From: Plasmodium malariae
Lineage: Eukaryota; Apicomplexa; Aconoidasida; Haemosporida; Plasmodiidae
DNA length: 64,000 nucleotides
Reading direction: 5' to 3'
Assembly: GCF_900090045.1 (NCBI RefSeq)
Contig: NW_021638285.1
Location: 62,001 to 126,000 of the forward strand
Position numbers and translations under genes: made by a program. Numbering within the stretch: the stretch's first letter is position 1; every line of letters starts with the position of its first letter. Positions 38,990-51,252 of this stretch are shown here, in pieces. The notes below the pieces were generated by a model. That model was not told the origin of the DNA, ran no database searches, and saw nothing but the letters and a program-made list of their open reading frames with translations.

Positions 38990-39350
38990 TAATAATATTT
39001 ATTTGATTATAGGAGATAAAGAGTTAAATAAATATCAACTAATATGTGAATGTGTTTCTTCTGGTATTAGTGATCATCTGAGTACGGAAATTTTAGTAAC
39101 TGGTATTCATTAAGATTTAGAAGCTTTATTTAGATAATTAACACATTTTAAAAGCAGTCCACTTTTGTATTAAGTCATATGACTTTTGTGAATACCATAT
39201 GCATTTTTAATCGTTTGTTACATCATAAGAAAATTATTGCGATTTTGCATATTACATCTATTTAGATGACTGTTATATAATTAGTAACCTTTTGCAGCAC
39301 TGGTGAGAAGGCAATACATAGAACTTTGTTTATCAGAACCTTTTTGAAAT
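38990..39350 (+). pseudogene. Unidentified multi-exon gene relic
   Basis: After a plausible acceptor at about 39012 the plus strand reads GDKELNKYQLICECV, then SSGISDHLSTEILVTGIH, a stop, then DLEALFR and a stop. This composition is far more protein-like than the surroundings. The same frame continues with LTHFKSSPLLY and PYAFLIVCYIIRKLLRFC, broken by further stops, and after another acceptor-like TTTTGCAG comes ALVRRQYIELCLSEPF and a stop. At least five stops in about 60 codons mark it as dead. I do not recognise the parent gene; its content is unlike fam-l, fam-m, PIR or STP1. Fragments before 38990 (near 38700, FTEICGIILRNFFW) may belong to it. Confidence 0.42.
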
Positions 39351-41555
39351 AGTAAAACAAATAATTTATACGTTAAACTATAAGAGTATAAAAAGTTAAA
39401 CAGTTATTCTTTACATAAAAGCAATGAAGAAGTTCCCATATGTAAATTATAAATAAAAACATGTAAACACAATATTACTTTTCACAAAAAATAAATATTT
39501 AAATGAATAAATTAATTTTTGTACATATAGTGTTATGCAGATAGTATAAATATGAAAATAATATTTTGAAAATTGAAATTTACTAATATTTTATATTAAA
39601 CATGTTTTACTATTATGCAACAATATTGTCATTTTTATATATATTTCTTTATATAACAAGATTTTTTTGAAAATATATGTAACTTGATAAAAATAAATAA
39701 AAACATGGTTATTATAACTTTTTTGTTATATATGGCAATTTATATATGTCACTGCAAAAAAAAAAAAAAAAAAAAGTATTGACTTTTATTTATTTTATTT
39801 TAGTCTTAAATTACTATTTTATGAAATTATTAAAAAATGTATGATTAGTCTTTTTAATGAAGAATAAGTGTGTCTTTTTTTTCGTTTGAAAAAACCATGT
39901 GAATGAATGTACTTATATTGTTATTTATATGTTTTGTTTTTAAATTTTTTTTTGCTTGAACATAAATAACAAATGAATTAGTGATTGAATAAATCTTATA
40001 ACAGTACATTTTTTTTTACTTTATAGATAAATTTTCTTCATTATAGATGAGATAAAATTAAAAAAAAAAAATCCAAAGAACCTTAAAGAATTATATCACA
40101 CATGTAATTTCAGATAATACATATGATACTTAATTTTTATTTTTTTTTTGCTTTCTTATCTTTTTGTTATTATAAAATAATCTGTTTAATCAATAATAAT
40201 ATTTTTTTTGTAATTCACAAATAGGTACAGAATATTTATGATATTCTAAATAGTAGAAAATGAAAGATAAACAACATTTTTTTTTTATATTAATAATTTT
40301 ATTACAATATATGCTATTACTGAATTATAAGTATTATTACATTTAAGTATTATTATACATTACAATTTATGGTTGATAGTAGGTTCCACTATTTAAAGTA
40401 ACATAGAATATCGATTTTATTTCCTTTTTAGTTATTTTTTCATGAGCTTCCTTATAATAATTTATGTATAAGAACAGGTATAAATATTTTATAAGTAAAA
40501 TTGATTATTTTATTAAAGTTTGTTCTATATTTTTGTTTGTATATTTATTGAATTATACGTTTTATAATAGGCGAATAAATAAATTTAACTCTATTTTTTT
40601 TTTTTTCTGTTAAGCTTATATTAGTTAATTGTATTTAAACTTGTAAAATATATGGATGGATTAAATAAGTTTTGAACGTAATAGATTAATTAAAATATAT
40701 TAACATTAATAAAGTGCTATAATGTAATAAAAAAAGTGTTACTGTAAAGAATCATTTCGTGAAAATAGAAATTTTTCTAATTTTATTGTTTAATTAATGT
40801 ATGCATGTTTCAGGTGACATATTTTTGTTATTCTATTAGTAGTAATAATGTAATTGAAAATATATCGTACCTTTATAGTACGCATTAACGTAAAATGATT
40901 AATTAATGATACAATTGGAAAATGATATTTTATCTGAAAAAATGTGCACTATACTATCTTATATTTTAAAAAAATACACTGAAACAAAAAAAGTTATATA
41001 CCCTATAATAAAATAACATTAATAACATTATTGATTAGAAGTAGCATAAACAATTACCATAGAATACATATTCAATATCAATGAATATTTTATATGATAC
41101 TATATCTAGTAGAATTCAAAAAATGTTAATATATATATATATATTTAATAATATTAATCATTTATGTTATATACATTTTAATTTGGAAAAATTAAATATA
41201 TCATTTCATGGGATTCAGATTATTTTTATGAAGTATTAGTTATTCATATACATTATTTAATTTTTAGTAGAAATTTTTTGTGGAGATATATTAATTTAGA
41301 CCATTAATATGTTGTTCATATGAATAAGAGAATTCTTATATTTATCATTTTATTATTATACATACATAATATTGATTTAATTCTATTTTATAAAAATCGA
41401 TTTAAACATATATGTTAAAATAAATTTATGAGGAAAAAGAATTTCTATTTTTATTCTTGACATAATTAAACAAATAAATCAATAAGTGTTTTTATTAAAT
41501 ATATAGCAATATAAAAAAAATTTCAATAAATATATGTATTTCTAAGCATTCTTGA

Positions 41556-41577
41556 AAATGTGAATTAATTCACATTT
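41556..41577. repeat. Perfect 22-bp palindrome
   Basis: AAATGTGAATT followed by its exact reverse complement, with no loop. Confidence 0.9.
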
Positions 41578-42383
41578 ATAATTATTAAATGAATCCTTTA
41601 GTCTTTTGCAATTTATTTTGTAACATAACATATAACCTACTTATTTTGTCAATTTTTTTTTTAATGTATTAAGAGTTCTCCAAATATATGTTGATCTATC
41701 TTTTTAAAAAAAACAAATAAATTATGGAATTTGTAATTTTATATATATGTCATTACATGAGAATAAATTATATTAAAATTTGTATACAAATTATAATAAT
41801 GTAAAAACATTTCACAAAAATACAACATTAATTATTATGGTACTTTTAAAAATATACGTCAATTACGGAATTCTTTTTAAAAATAAATTTTATTTTGTTA
41901 ATGCATAATAGTATATAAAAGATAATGCATTTTCTAGGCAGTCACTAACATATATTTTATATAATTATATATACATTTCTTAACTTCCTATACTTTTTCT
42001 ATTATTTTGGATACACCTATAATTAATATTATTTAACTAAATTAAGAAAATTTGCAAAAAAGGCATATAAAATTAGAATTATTTTTTGGAAATAATGTAA
42101 AAATTCATGATTAGCTATAAATTCATTTAAAAATTTTCCTTTCAGCTTATTCCTTAAAATAATTATAAAATAATGCATTATATGCGTTGTTTTGGATTGT
42201 ACAATAATATATATCAATAGTGTGAAGGTTACTTAGACAAAAAAACTTAAAACTTAAAAGGCTGAAAGAGTATAATAACAACATTTTAATCATTCGATAT
42301 AAATATTCTCAAAGGATAATGAAAAAAAATAATTATGAAGTTCTAGATTTAATTGTATTATTAATAGAATTGTATATTATTCC

Positions 42384-42442
42384 AGTTATATGTTATGTAT
42401 TTTTTTTTTTTTTTTTATTGAAAATGCATAACATATATAACT
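42384..42442. repeat. Imperfect inverted repeat around a poly-T run
   Basis: AGTTATATGTTATGTATT (42384-42401) pairs with AATGCATAACATATATAACT (42423-42442), with one AT insertion and one mismatch. The arms enclose a T run of about 17 bases. Confidence 0.65.
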
Positions 42443-43247
42443 TTCATTTTTATAATCATATATTAAAATTATTTTGTTCCTAATATAATCTAATAATTTT
42501 TTATATTTTTGAATAAGTTGCTAAATACTCTTCTATAATAAACAATATAACTAAATATACACTTTTTTAATAAATATTTAGTTCACATAAGATTATTTAT
42601 ATTTGAAAATGGAAATACGTGTGTATGTAACAAAAAATATATATTTTTTTAATTATACAATAGAATAATATGGCTACTAAATAATTATTTTTGAGTTAAT
42701 TCATTTATTTAATACTGGCTATACACTATATATGCATTTAAAATATTGATCGATAACATAGTTATTGCAACCATTTAGAATAATTCATATATTAATAATT
42801 CCTTACTTTGATTGTACTGTATTAAATATTAAAAGAACGAATATATTACTTAAAGCTTCTTGTATGAAGAATAAATTACAAAAGTAAGACAATTAATAAT
42901 AATGCATTATCATTATTATGAGGATGCTATTTATAAATAATCTTGTTTTTGAAAAGCAAAAAGAGATAAAATATAATGTACATGTATATTTTTATAAAAT
43001 TTTAATTTATGTATGTAAATAAAAAAAAAAAAAAATACACAAATAAATTAAAGTAATAAATTTTAGTTTTTACGTTTATTCTTAAAAAAAAAATCTGCAC
43101 CGTAGAATACAAAAAATAATACACAATAAAAATAGCTTCTTATGAGGTAAATAAATTTACAAACGTGTCCAAATACAATCATATGAAACTGATCTTTACA
43201 ACATTATTGTATTACATATTTTTACTTTTTTCTTCCTCTTAAATAGT

Positions 43248-43430
43248 TTATTGAGCTTTTGTACAAGTATTTTTTGCACATATTCTTATCTTTCTTTCTT
43301 TGTAAAATTTTTTTAAAACTTCTTCAATTCTAGTTAATTTAAGACTTTCTGTCTTTTTAGGTGGTGCTATCTTACAGACATATTCCTCTTATTCCTTCGT
43401 TGTGCAGAATATTTCAAATGCTTACTATTA
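43248..43430 (-). pseudogene. Possible 3' coding fragment, unidentified
   Basis: On the minus strand a frame ending at the stop 43248-43250 reads EEYVCKIAPPKKTESLKL, then TRIEEVLKKFYKERKIRIC, then AKNTCTKAQ. Upstream in the same frame, FEIFCTTKE precedes a TAA. The mixed, charged composition with three cysteines is unlike the chance frames around it. No start, splice structure or family could be assigned. It could be the last exon of a decayed gene that also included the minus-strand open stretch in the GC island at 43.8 kb. Confidence 0.28.
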
Positions 43431-43770
43431 TATATATATTTCAACATTTTTTATCCTTCAAAGGCTGACACTTGACTTAATATATATATTTATAAATGTT
43501 ATTGCATGAAATTTTATAAGAATTTCTTATTTTTAATTACTGTTTCTTTTACAATATAGTCGATATATTTAAAGCTATATAAATTATACATTTTAATAAC
43601 TTCTTAATTATTAATTATGCCATATATATTTTTTTCTTTTTTGTGCCCGCTATGTGTCACTTTTCCTGTTTTTCTTCATTAATCTCAAGTACAGATATGA
43701 CACAATTTGCACGTTTGCTTATAGTTATATTATAACTAATTTTCAGTTAAATGTTATTTTACGTTTAAAC

Positions 43771-43960
43771 TGGTAATCAAGAATTACAGGATATATGTAA
43801 TCGCCTATGTTTCGGATTGATATACGTGGGCTCTGATGTTCAAGACCGAGATCGCTCTTTACATCTTTCAAGATCGTCGTGTTTCTTTCTCCGTAGTATT
43901 ATAGGATGGAAGAAGAGTTCACAATGGATAAGGGGATGCACACACAGATATATATATATA
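43771..43960 (+). ncRNA. GC island, candidate Pol III-type non-coding RNA
   Basis: From about 43800 to 43945 the GC content is roughly twice that of the flanks. TGTTCAAGACC at 43837-43847 matches the Pol III B-box consensus GGTTCRANNCC at all but the first base. A weaker A-box-like TGGTAATCAAG lies at 43771-43781, 56 bp upstream. P. falciparum subtelomeres and var clusters carry short GC-rich RUF6 RNAs with such boxes; a counterpart in this species is speculation. No T4 terminator follows until about 44048, which argues against a short Pol III transcript. The same stretch is also open in two coding frames (minus strand HCELFFHPIILRRKKHDDLE), so a decayed coding exon is the main alternative. 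Confidence 0.25.
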
Positions 43961-44090
43961 TATATATACATTTATTTATTTGATCGAAAAGTATACTATG
44001 AAATGTTTCCATAACAATAATGTTACCAAAATGGTTGAGCCCAATTGTTTTAAAAAGTTGCAAAAAAAGGAAATCAAATTTTATTTTAAT

Positions 44091-44108
44091 TTTTTAGCGC
44101 GCTAAAAA
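44091..44108. repeat. GC-centred perfect palindrome TTTTTAGCGCGCTAAAAA
   Basis: An 18-bp perfect palindrome whose AGCGCGCT core is striking in DNA this AT-rich. It lies about 150 bp downstream of the GC island and could form a hairpin, for instance at the end of a transcript. Confidence 0.85.
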
Positions 44109-44109
44109 T

Positions 44110-45890
44110 ATATTTCCGATTACAAATAATATAAAAATAGAGTAATCTACAGAAGTAAATTATTATAAGAAAATACATTTAAACACGATTTTTCGTTTTT
44201 CCTATATTAAGTAATAATTACTAAATCCTAAATTATTAACGCATATTTATGTTGTATATATATACATGTATCATTTATTTCTATTGTACATACAGCGCTA
44301 CTAATCGAAATAAATTGTTTAAGAAAAAAATAAGAAAAGTTATAAAAAGTAATTCTTATATTATTTTCCTTATATAATATTGCATTTGAAACTATTAAAA
44401 TTTTTTCTGTGCTATATGTTCTATGTACACAAAGTAATTTCTCTATGGTATCTTAATCATACTGACGTCTTTACAAAAAATTAAATATATATTTTAATGG
44501 AAGGTTACAATTAGTGGCATGTTTGTAAACATATGCAATGAAGGTATCTTTCTACTTGTTTTTATAGTTGTATGTAGGAGGATCCTAAATTAACATACAT
44601 TTATGGTTTTATAATTTATCCATGGGAAACAGTTTTCTAAGTTAGGAAAATATATAAGCAATGTATATATTTGTAATATGTTATTATTATACACTTTTTG
44701 AACTGTCAAAATATAAAAGGCTTAATAATATTTTTTTTTTCCTCATTTAATCTTTCGTTTTTGCTTTTTATATTATATATGTTTATTTTCTGTGCCAATA
44801 TGAGTTAAAATTCCTTTCTCTAAATATTCATAGTTTAGATGATAAAACTGTTTTTATTATAATAATTTCTAATAGAATTGCTATTAAAATTGTACGTATG
44901 TATATATCAAGGAAGAAAATATTACATATTTTTTTGGGTATCTTGTATTAAATATTAATTTATCATATTTGATTTTTTTTTCGTTTTATTTAATACAAAT
45001 AATTGTATTAATATCTTTAATGATGAACTTTTTGTAGTTTATTCTTATACACTTACTATGTACTACTCTAACACTTAATATATATTACCAATAAAAAAAT
45101 CCAGCAACACGTTTAATATTTCTTCTGCTCTATGTATATAATATTTACGTTATATATATAAAAACTGTGTTCTTCAGATACAATGTTATTTTATCCAAAA
45201 GTTTTGGTCAAATATGAATATATATTTTTTATTGAAAAACCAAATAGTTTGAGTACTGATTATTATATAATATTTAATCATCATTTGATAAGTATATTTA
45301 TATGTAAAAAAAAAAAAAAAAAAAAAAAATGTAGGTTTTTATTTCACGAGTTACATCAATTTTTTTTACTAACGATACATTGTGCTAATTTAAGGGCTAA
45401 ATTACTAGTTCCAAATAAATTCAATAAATTCAAATTTATTTTTACATTAAATATAACTATAATATATCTCAAATGTGTTATGCTTTAAGAACACATAACA
45501 AAAAATCAGGGTACAATTTCATGAGTATAATTAAATAAAATAAAAATGCCTTGCCAATATACGCTTTCGAATTGTGGAACATTAGAATCTTAAACTATTA
45601 TTAGGTTGGAAAGTATTAGTTCTTTTTTCCATATATAAAACAAATATTATTGTAAGTTCAAATTAAATTCATTAAAAAAAAAAATTAAATAAATATAAAA
45701 AAAGTATTTGACTAAAAATTAGAAAAAATAAATTATTATAAAAGGATAAATAAAAAAATATATATAAAAAGTTAAAAATAAAAGTGTCTATATTTTATTT
45801 ATGCTCCTCTTTTTATTCTTTGATCTTTATCATTTCTACTTAATAGAAATGATTATATAATCCAATTTTGTGGGCTTCTTAATATCTTTG
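44110..45890. other. AT-rich intergenic DNA downstream of the PIR gene
   Basis: The plus-strand frame 45183-45488 spans a 24-base poly-A run (45306-45329) and is not credible as a gene. The right end should hold the PIR 3' untranslated region. Confidence 0.55.
45306..45329. repeat. Poly-A run of 24
   Basis: Uninterrupted run of A; similar runs occur at 39756-39775 (20) and 63923-63944 (22). Confidence 0.9.
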
Positions 45891-45897
45891 ATATATG

Positions 45898-47777
45898 TCA
45901 GTTGATATTCCGTAAATCATTTGATGAATGAAGCTCATCTTCTATATTTACTACGTTAAATCTCCTCCTGTCAGAATGTCTATAAGTACGTTTTAAGAAG
46001 CGCCTTGGTCGTTTGCGTGTACTTAAATCGGTAAAATCAAACCTATACCTTTGTTTCCTTTTTTTATGTCTACGTAAACGTGATCCGAAGGGAGTAAACT
46101 AATATATATATGAAAGTAAAAAACATGTATAATATGTTCATTTCACAATTACAATATATTAAGAAAAATATGTTATAAATGGTAACTACTAATGTATACA
46201 TAGCACATAAATTAATTTGGTATTTACTTTAAAAAAGAGGTAAAATATAAAAATGATTCCCATTACTAGAGCAACTCCAGTGGAAATACGAATAAAAATG
46301 TTGTTTAATATATTAAAATAATCTGTATTTAATTCATGAGTTGATCTTCTACTCCTTATTCTTTCACGATACGTTCTTAAATCATCAGTGGTCCATTTCG
46401 TTTTAATATTCAATCTATACATCCCAGATTTTGTTTTTGTAGCAAAACCACCTTCAATCAATTCCTCCATATAATCACAAATTCCTAATTCAGCTTTCTT
46501 TGTACTTGTAGTTGGACATTTTAATTGTCCGCTTGTATCCAATTTCCATCTAAATGTAACATGTGTATCTTCATCAGGAGATGCCTTTTTTTTATGTTCC
46601 CCGTAACTACCTGAACCCCCTTCATTTTCGTTTGTTTCATCTGTAACTTCCTTTGGTGGAACACTTTGGGCTTGTTTTTCTTGTTCTTGATCTTCCCCCC
46701 TCACTGTATACGAATTATCTGCAGGGGATCCAGCACCATTTCCTTGAGGTTCATTACTTCTAACTATAGTAACACTACTAGATAACTGTACAGGTGCTGT
46801 GTATAAATTACAAAATGGATGTACTGCATCTCCTGATGTGAATGTACCATCTTTGGGACTATAACATGCACCATAATTAAGTGATTTCAAAAAATCTGAA
46901 CTGAACGTCTCAGGATTTAATTTTTCATCTTTGAATATAGCTTTAATACTTTTTAGTCCCTCACAACTTTCGTTATCATTAGACCCCAATGCAGATAAGA
47001 GTCTTCTCGGATCAAACTCATCTTTACAACTCAAAAAATAATTTGAACAATCCCAATCCCATGGTATACAACAGTCTTCCTTTAAATTTTTATATATTTT
47101 ATCTATCGATTGAAGGTATTTTTTATATTTACCATTGTTAACTTTAGTACATGTCTCACTACATTTAATAGTGTTATAATTTTTAAAATAATCATACAAA
47201 TATTTTTCTTCTGTTTTATAATTCAATTCTGCTAAATCCTTTGTAACAAAGCCTAAAGAACAACCATACTTTTGGTGATTAGAGAAAATAGTAGCTTGTA
47301 ATTTCATAAATTTTTTAATAATTTCTGTGATATCATTACTCTGTTTATCGTCTTTAACCAATTTCCTTAATTCATTATATACCCAATATCTGTAATGTAA
47401 GCAATAGTCTTTATAGTTTTCTGATGTTTCCTTTTTAAATACAAAATCTAAAAGTTTTGATACTTTTTTATAAAGTATAACATATTTTTCTTTGTGAGTA
47501 GAAGTTATTCCCTCAAATTCAGTACAATGTTGGCCATCAGTCACATCTTTAACTTCATCTTCCAATTCTTTATATATATTATATGGAGACGACTCTTTTA
47601 AAATTTTATCCTAAAAATTGAATTGATAAAATATATTATATAAATACATAAATACTTCTTACAAAGAATAATTTTTCCTATTTTATACATGAAAAATGGC
47701 CTTATAATAAATGGGCATATATATTATTATTTCTATGAATAATGAAAATGTACATAATCTGAATCTTCAATTTCCAT
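45898..47777 (-). CDS. pir: PIR protein, three exons, complete
   Basis: Minus-strand exons are 47777-47754, 47610-46228 and 46098-45898, all phase 0 with GT..AG introns, giving 535 residues. Exon 1 encodes MEIEDSDY. Exon 2 opens DKILKESSPYNIYKELEDE, followed by the PIR helical, cysteine-bearing domain (YCLHYRYWVYNELRKLV, YGCSLGF, IKCSETCTKVNNGKYKKYL, DCCIPWDWDCSNYFLSCKDEFDP). A Q/E/S/G-rich linker comes next (about residues 285-355), then a second cysteine-containing stretch. A membrane segment lies at about 450-468 (STGVALVMGIIFIFYLFF). Exon 3 encodes a 66-residue tail, FTPFGSRLRRHKKRKQRYRF onward, very rich in arginine and lysine. There is no signal peptide, as usual for PIRs. PIRs are variant antigens displayed at or near the infected red-cell surface; the extracellular part should be residues 1-449. 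The exon 1 position is the least certain part. Confidence 0.88.
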
Positions 47778-50700
47778 AATTTCCTATCAGTTTTAGGATA
47801 TATGTACTAGATTAAATGATTAATACTATGTATATATGTATATATTTACGTATAAACTATTACGACATATTTACAAATGGCTCATTTAAAGCGTTTTTTT
47901 TTTTTTTATTAGTAATTACATCTATTTACATATTTCTTAAAGAAATTTGGCACTAATTTATTTTTTAAAATAAATTATAATTGTATTGTTTATATTACAT
48001 TAATATTGTTAATTAAAATCTAAATAACTTTAACATTGATGCGGTATATAGTAAAGAGTAAAGAGTAAAAAAAAAGGAATATAATATAAATAAAATTTAT
48101 TCTATATATATATATTTGTACATATGTAAATATTATTTTCCCACTTTCTTTAATAAAAAATATAATTTTTAATATAAAAAATTAAAAATTTCAATGCTCT
48201 TTCATATTTTTTTTCAAGCACTTTTGTACTTTTAAGTATTTGTATGTATCTTAATGTGGTATGTCTGTAAAATTACGAAATTTCCTTTTTTGGTAAAAAT
48301 TTCTTCACAAATAAGCATAATATCATTTCATCACTTTGCATTTTACCGTATTATATGCAATACGCTATAATATTATACGAGTATTACTATAATTAACTAA
48401 ACGCATATTACAAAAATTATTAATATGTACATAAAAAAAAGAATATTTAATAAAAAGAATAAATAAAACATAAACAAATAAATTATTTTTAATATGATAA
48501 ACAATTTTACTTGGAATATATTAATTTTTAGATACCCTTTATATATATAACTATAGTACAAATTATTCACCTCTATTAATAACCACAATGAATTGTAAGT
48601 TGATATTGTTTTTTTTGTTTCATTATTACAGTTAACATAGTGTATAATATGTTTTTTTATCAATGCAAGTATGCATAAAATAAACTAATCAAATGGATAA
48701 TTTTTAATAAAAAATTTAAATTGTTAATTACATTAAAAAGTTGGAATATAATATTTTTATCTATTGAGCGTAATAAAAATATTTTTTTGAATATGACTAA
48801 AAGGCGATTATCATAATTCAAATATAGTTAAATATTAAATTTGGGAAATATAATTACAATATTTATTTAATTTTTCAAAGAAAATAAAATAATGTTTAAA
48901 GGGAATACTATTATGAGGCACAATTTGTATGGATTATTTAATCCTTTTTATACTTTTTCTTTTTTTTTAATGATAAATAAACTAAAACATAATTCGTTAT
49001 ATCAGTAAATTACGGAAATATTAGAGAATGTTTTCTTATTTTTTTAACTATATATATATAACATTAAGCGTTTTAAAAATTATAACGTACAAAATATTGC
49101 AATTCGGGAATAAGTCGATTATTAGCATGTTTTAATAAAATTTTAACACATGAAAATTAAGAAAATAATATTACGATTTATATTGTATATATTATTATAC
49201 ATGGAAAGTAAATTTATTTTCTGTCAATTTTATGCGTAAGAGAAAATAAATATTCTTTATGTTACATATTACATTTATATTTTATTTAATATCATTTTAT
49301 TTTTTGTTTTTTTGTTTGCATAACTTGTTGGTTCGCATACTATGCTTCTGTTTTGCTACATAAATAAAATATTTTATTATTCTAATATTAATATAACATG
49401 TTTACATGAAAAATAAAAATACGAATAAAAGTGCGTTTTCTTAATGAAGTTTCATTAGAAAAAAAAATAAAACATATAATAATACTTCCTTATACATTGA
49501 ATAAAAAAAAATAATAGTATTGCATATATTTTCAAAAGGTATCATATGTTAATTTTGATTTATTTTGTTCTTATAATTTACTTATTATGTTATATACTTT
49601 CTTTGGTTAGAGGTATTAACAGCTGTAAGATTACCTTATTGTCACTGATGAGATTACACAGATTTACCTAATAATACAATAATGGACATTGCATAATATA
49701 AATAAAATGCTTTAATTATTTTCGTTGAAATATATCTTCCTTAATTACTTTTTAAACATTTTTTTCTCCTTATGTTATCTTATTTATTTTATATTTTGGG
49801 AATGTCCATATGTTAATTTCCATAAATTATACGCTTCATAATTTATAATCATAGTCGTCATGCAATTACCATTAGATATATAAATTATTTTTATAATTCT
49901 AACTTATTTTTGTTTATTACTTTAAATAAGTTATGCTTCAATATATTAAGTATATTAAATGAACCAATTAATCCATTAATTTATTAATATTTAAATTAAA
50001 AATTTTCCTCAGACTTATTCCTATTCTTGCTTTACATTTTATTTTGAAGTTAACTTGAAATGACGATGATAAAAATATTTTCTTTATTTTTGAAAGTATA
50101 TAGTGATATACAGAATTTATTTTTAGAGAAATGTGCACATAATTATTAAGTACTTCTCATTTTTTATGTTCTAAAGTATATAATATTATATGAAAAAAGT
50201 AATACATTCGAAAAATATCCAAATTTAATATTTTTTCCAAAAAATCCTTATCTGCTGATCATATATAATATAGTTTTACTTATTATCTATGTTAAAAAAT
50301 AAAATATTTAAAATGAATAAGTATCCATTTTTATTAGCTATTTTGTAAGTTCAGTTTAAATGTAAATATTGATATGCTCTTGGGATGACCACATTATAAT
50401 ATTACTCAGCAGTTAAAATAACAGATATATTTAGAGAAATATTAGATATACCATTATTAATATTGTTTTATATACATTTTTGTCAAACATTAATTTGAAA
50501 AAATATATAAAAAAAAAAAAATTAATTTATGAATTTTTTAAATTAGAAAATATGTGTCATGTAACATTTTTTTTAATTGAATGATTGTGTTAAAAAAGTA
50601 TATTTTCCATATAATTCATTCATTTAAATTTACTGTTTCAAATTATATTAAGTGGTATTATAAACTACTTTAGTGTATACAATAACGTTTAAAGAATCTT

Positions 50701-51226
50701 AAATACCTCATTTATTTGTTAAATATTTACTAAGTCAATAAATAAATATATAAAATTATATGCATATTTAGTCAAATGAATGGATAAACGAATAAAATAC
50801 CAATGTACCTCAATTATATAACATCTATTATTAAATATTTTATATTCCTATATATCTTCAACTAAAGATGTATTAAAAAAATATATTATTTTTCCTCACC
50901 TTTTCACCTATTTAAAAAATTTTTGTAGTTCGTTAGAGGTTTAAGAAATATTTTTTCAAACTTTAAACGGACTAATACCTTTTTCTAAATACGTAATAGA
51001 TAAGAAGATGAAAATACTTGTACCATTACATTATATATAATCACAAATCATATAAATTATCGCAGAAGTGTTAAATTTATTAACTTCTTATATTTTAGAA
51101 TATCACTAATAATATATATAATGTATTTTACTTATTAATACCATTCAGGGAATACAAAGAGCACAATGGACATCTATATATTTTTTGTAAAATATTTATC
51201 CACAAAAAAGTATTAATTTAAAATGC

Positions 51227-51252
51227 ATATATATATATATATATATATATAT
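51227..51252. repeat. (AT)13 microsatellite
   Basis: Perfect alternating AT tract of 26 bases. Confidence 0.9.

Larger units (their letters stand above)
39360..43240. other. AT-rich intergenic DNA with palindromes
   Basis: No supported gene; the minus-strand frame at 42029-42217 lacks any signature. A 20-base poly-A run lies at 39756-39775. A perfect 22-bp palindrome (41556-41577) and an imperfect hairpin (42384-42442) are listed separately. Confidence 0.5.

Noticed and set aside
43817..44014. Plus-strand frame across the GC island
   Set aside because: Runs into a TA tract read as YIYIYI and has no ATG start; not a convincing protein.
45183..45488. Plus-strand ATG frame of 101 codons
   Set aside because: Spans a 24-base poly-A run and has no motif; downstream of the PIR gene on the opposite strand.
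48397..48663. Minus-strand hydrophobic frame of 88 codons
   Set aside because: Low-complexity I/Y/F/L string without splice signals or export motif.
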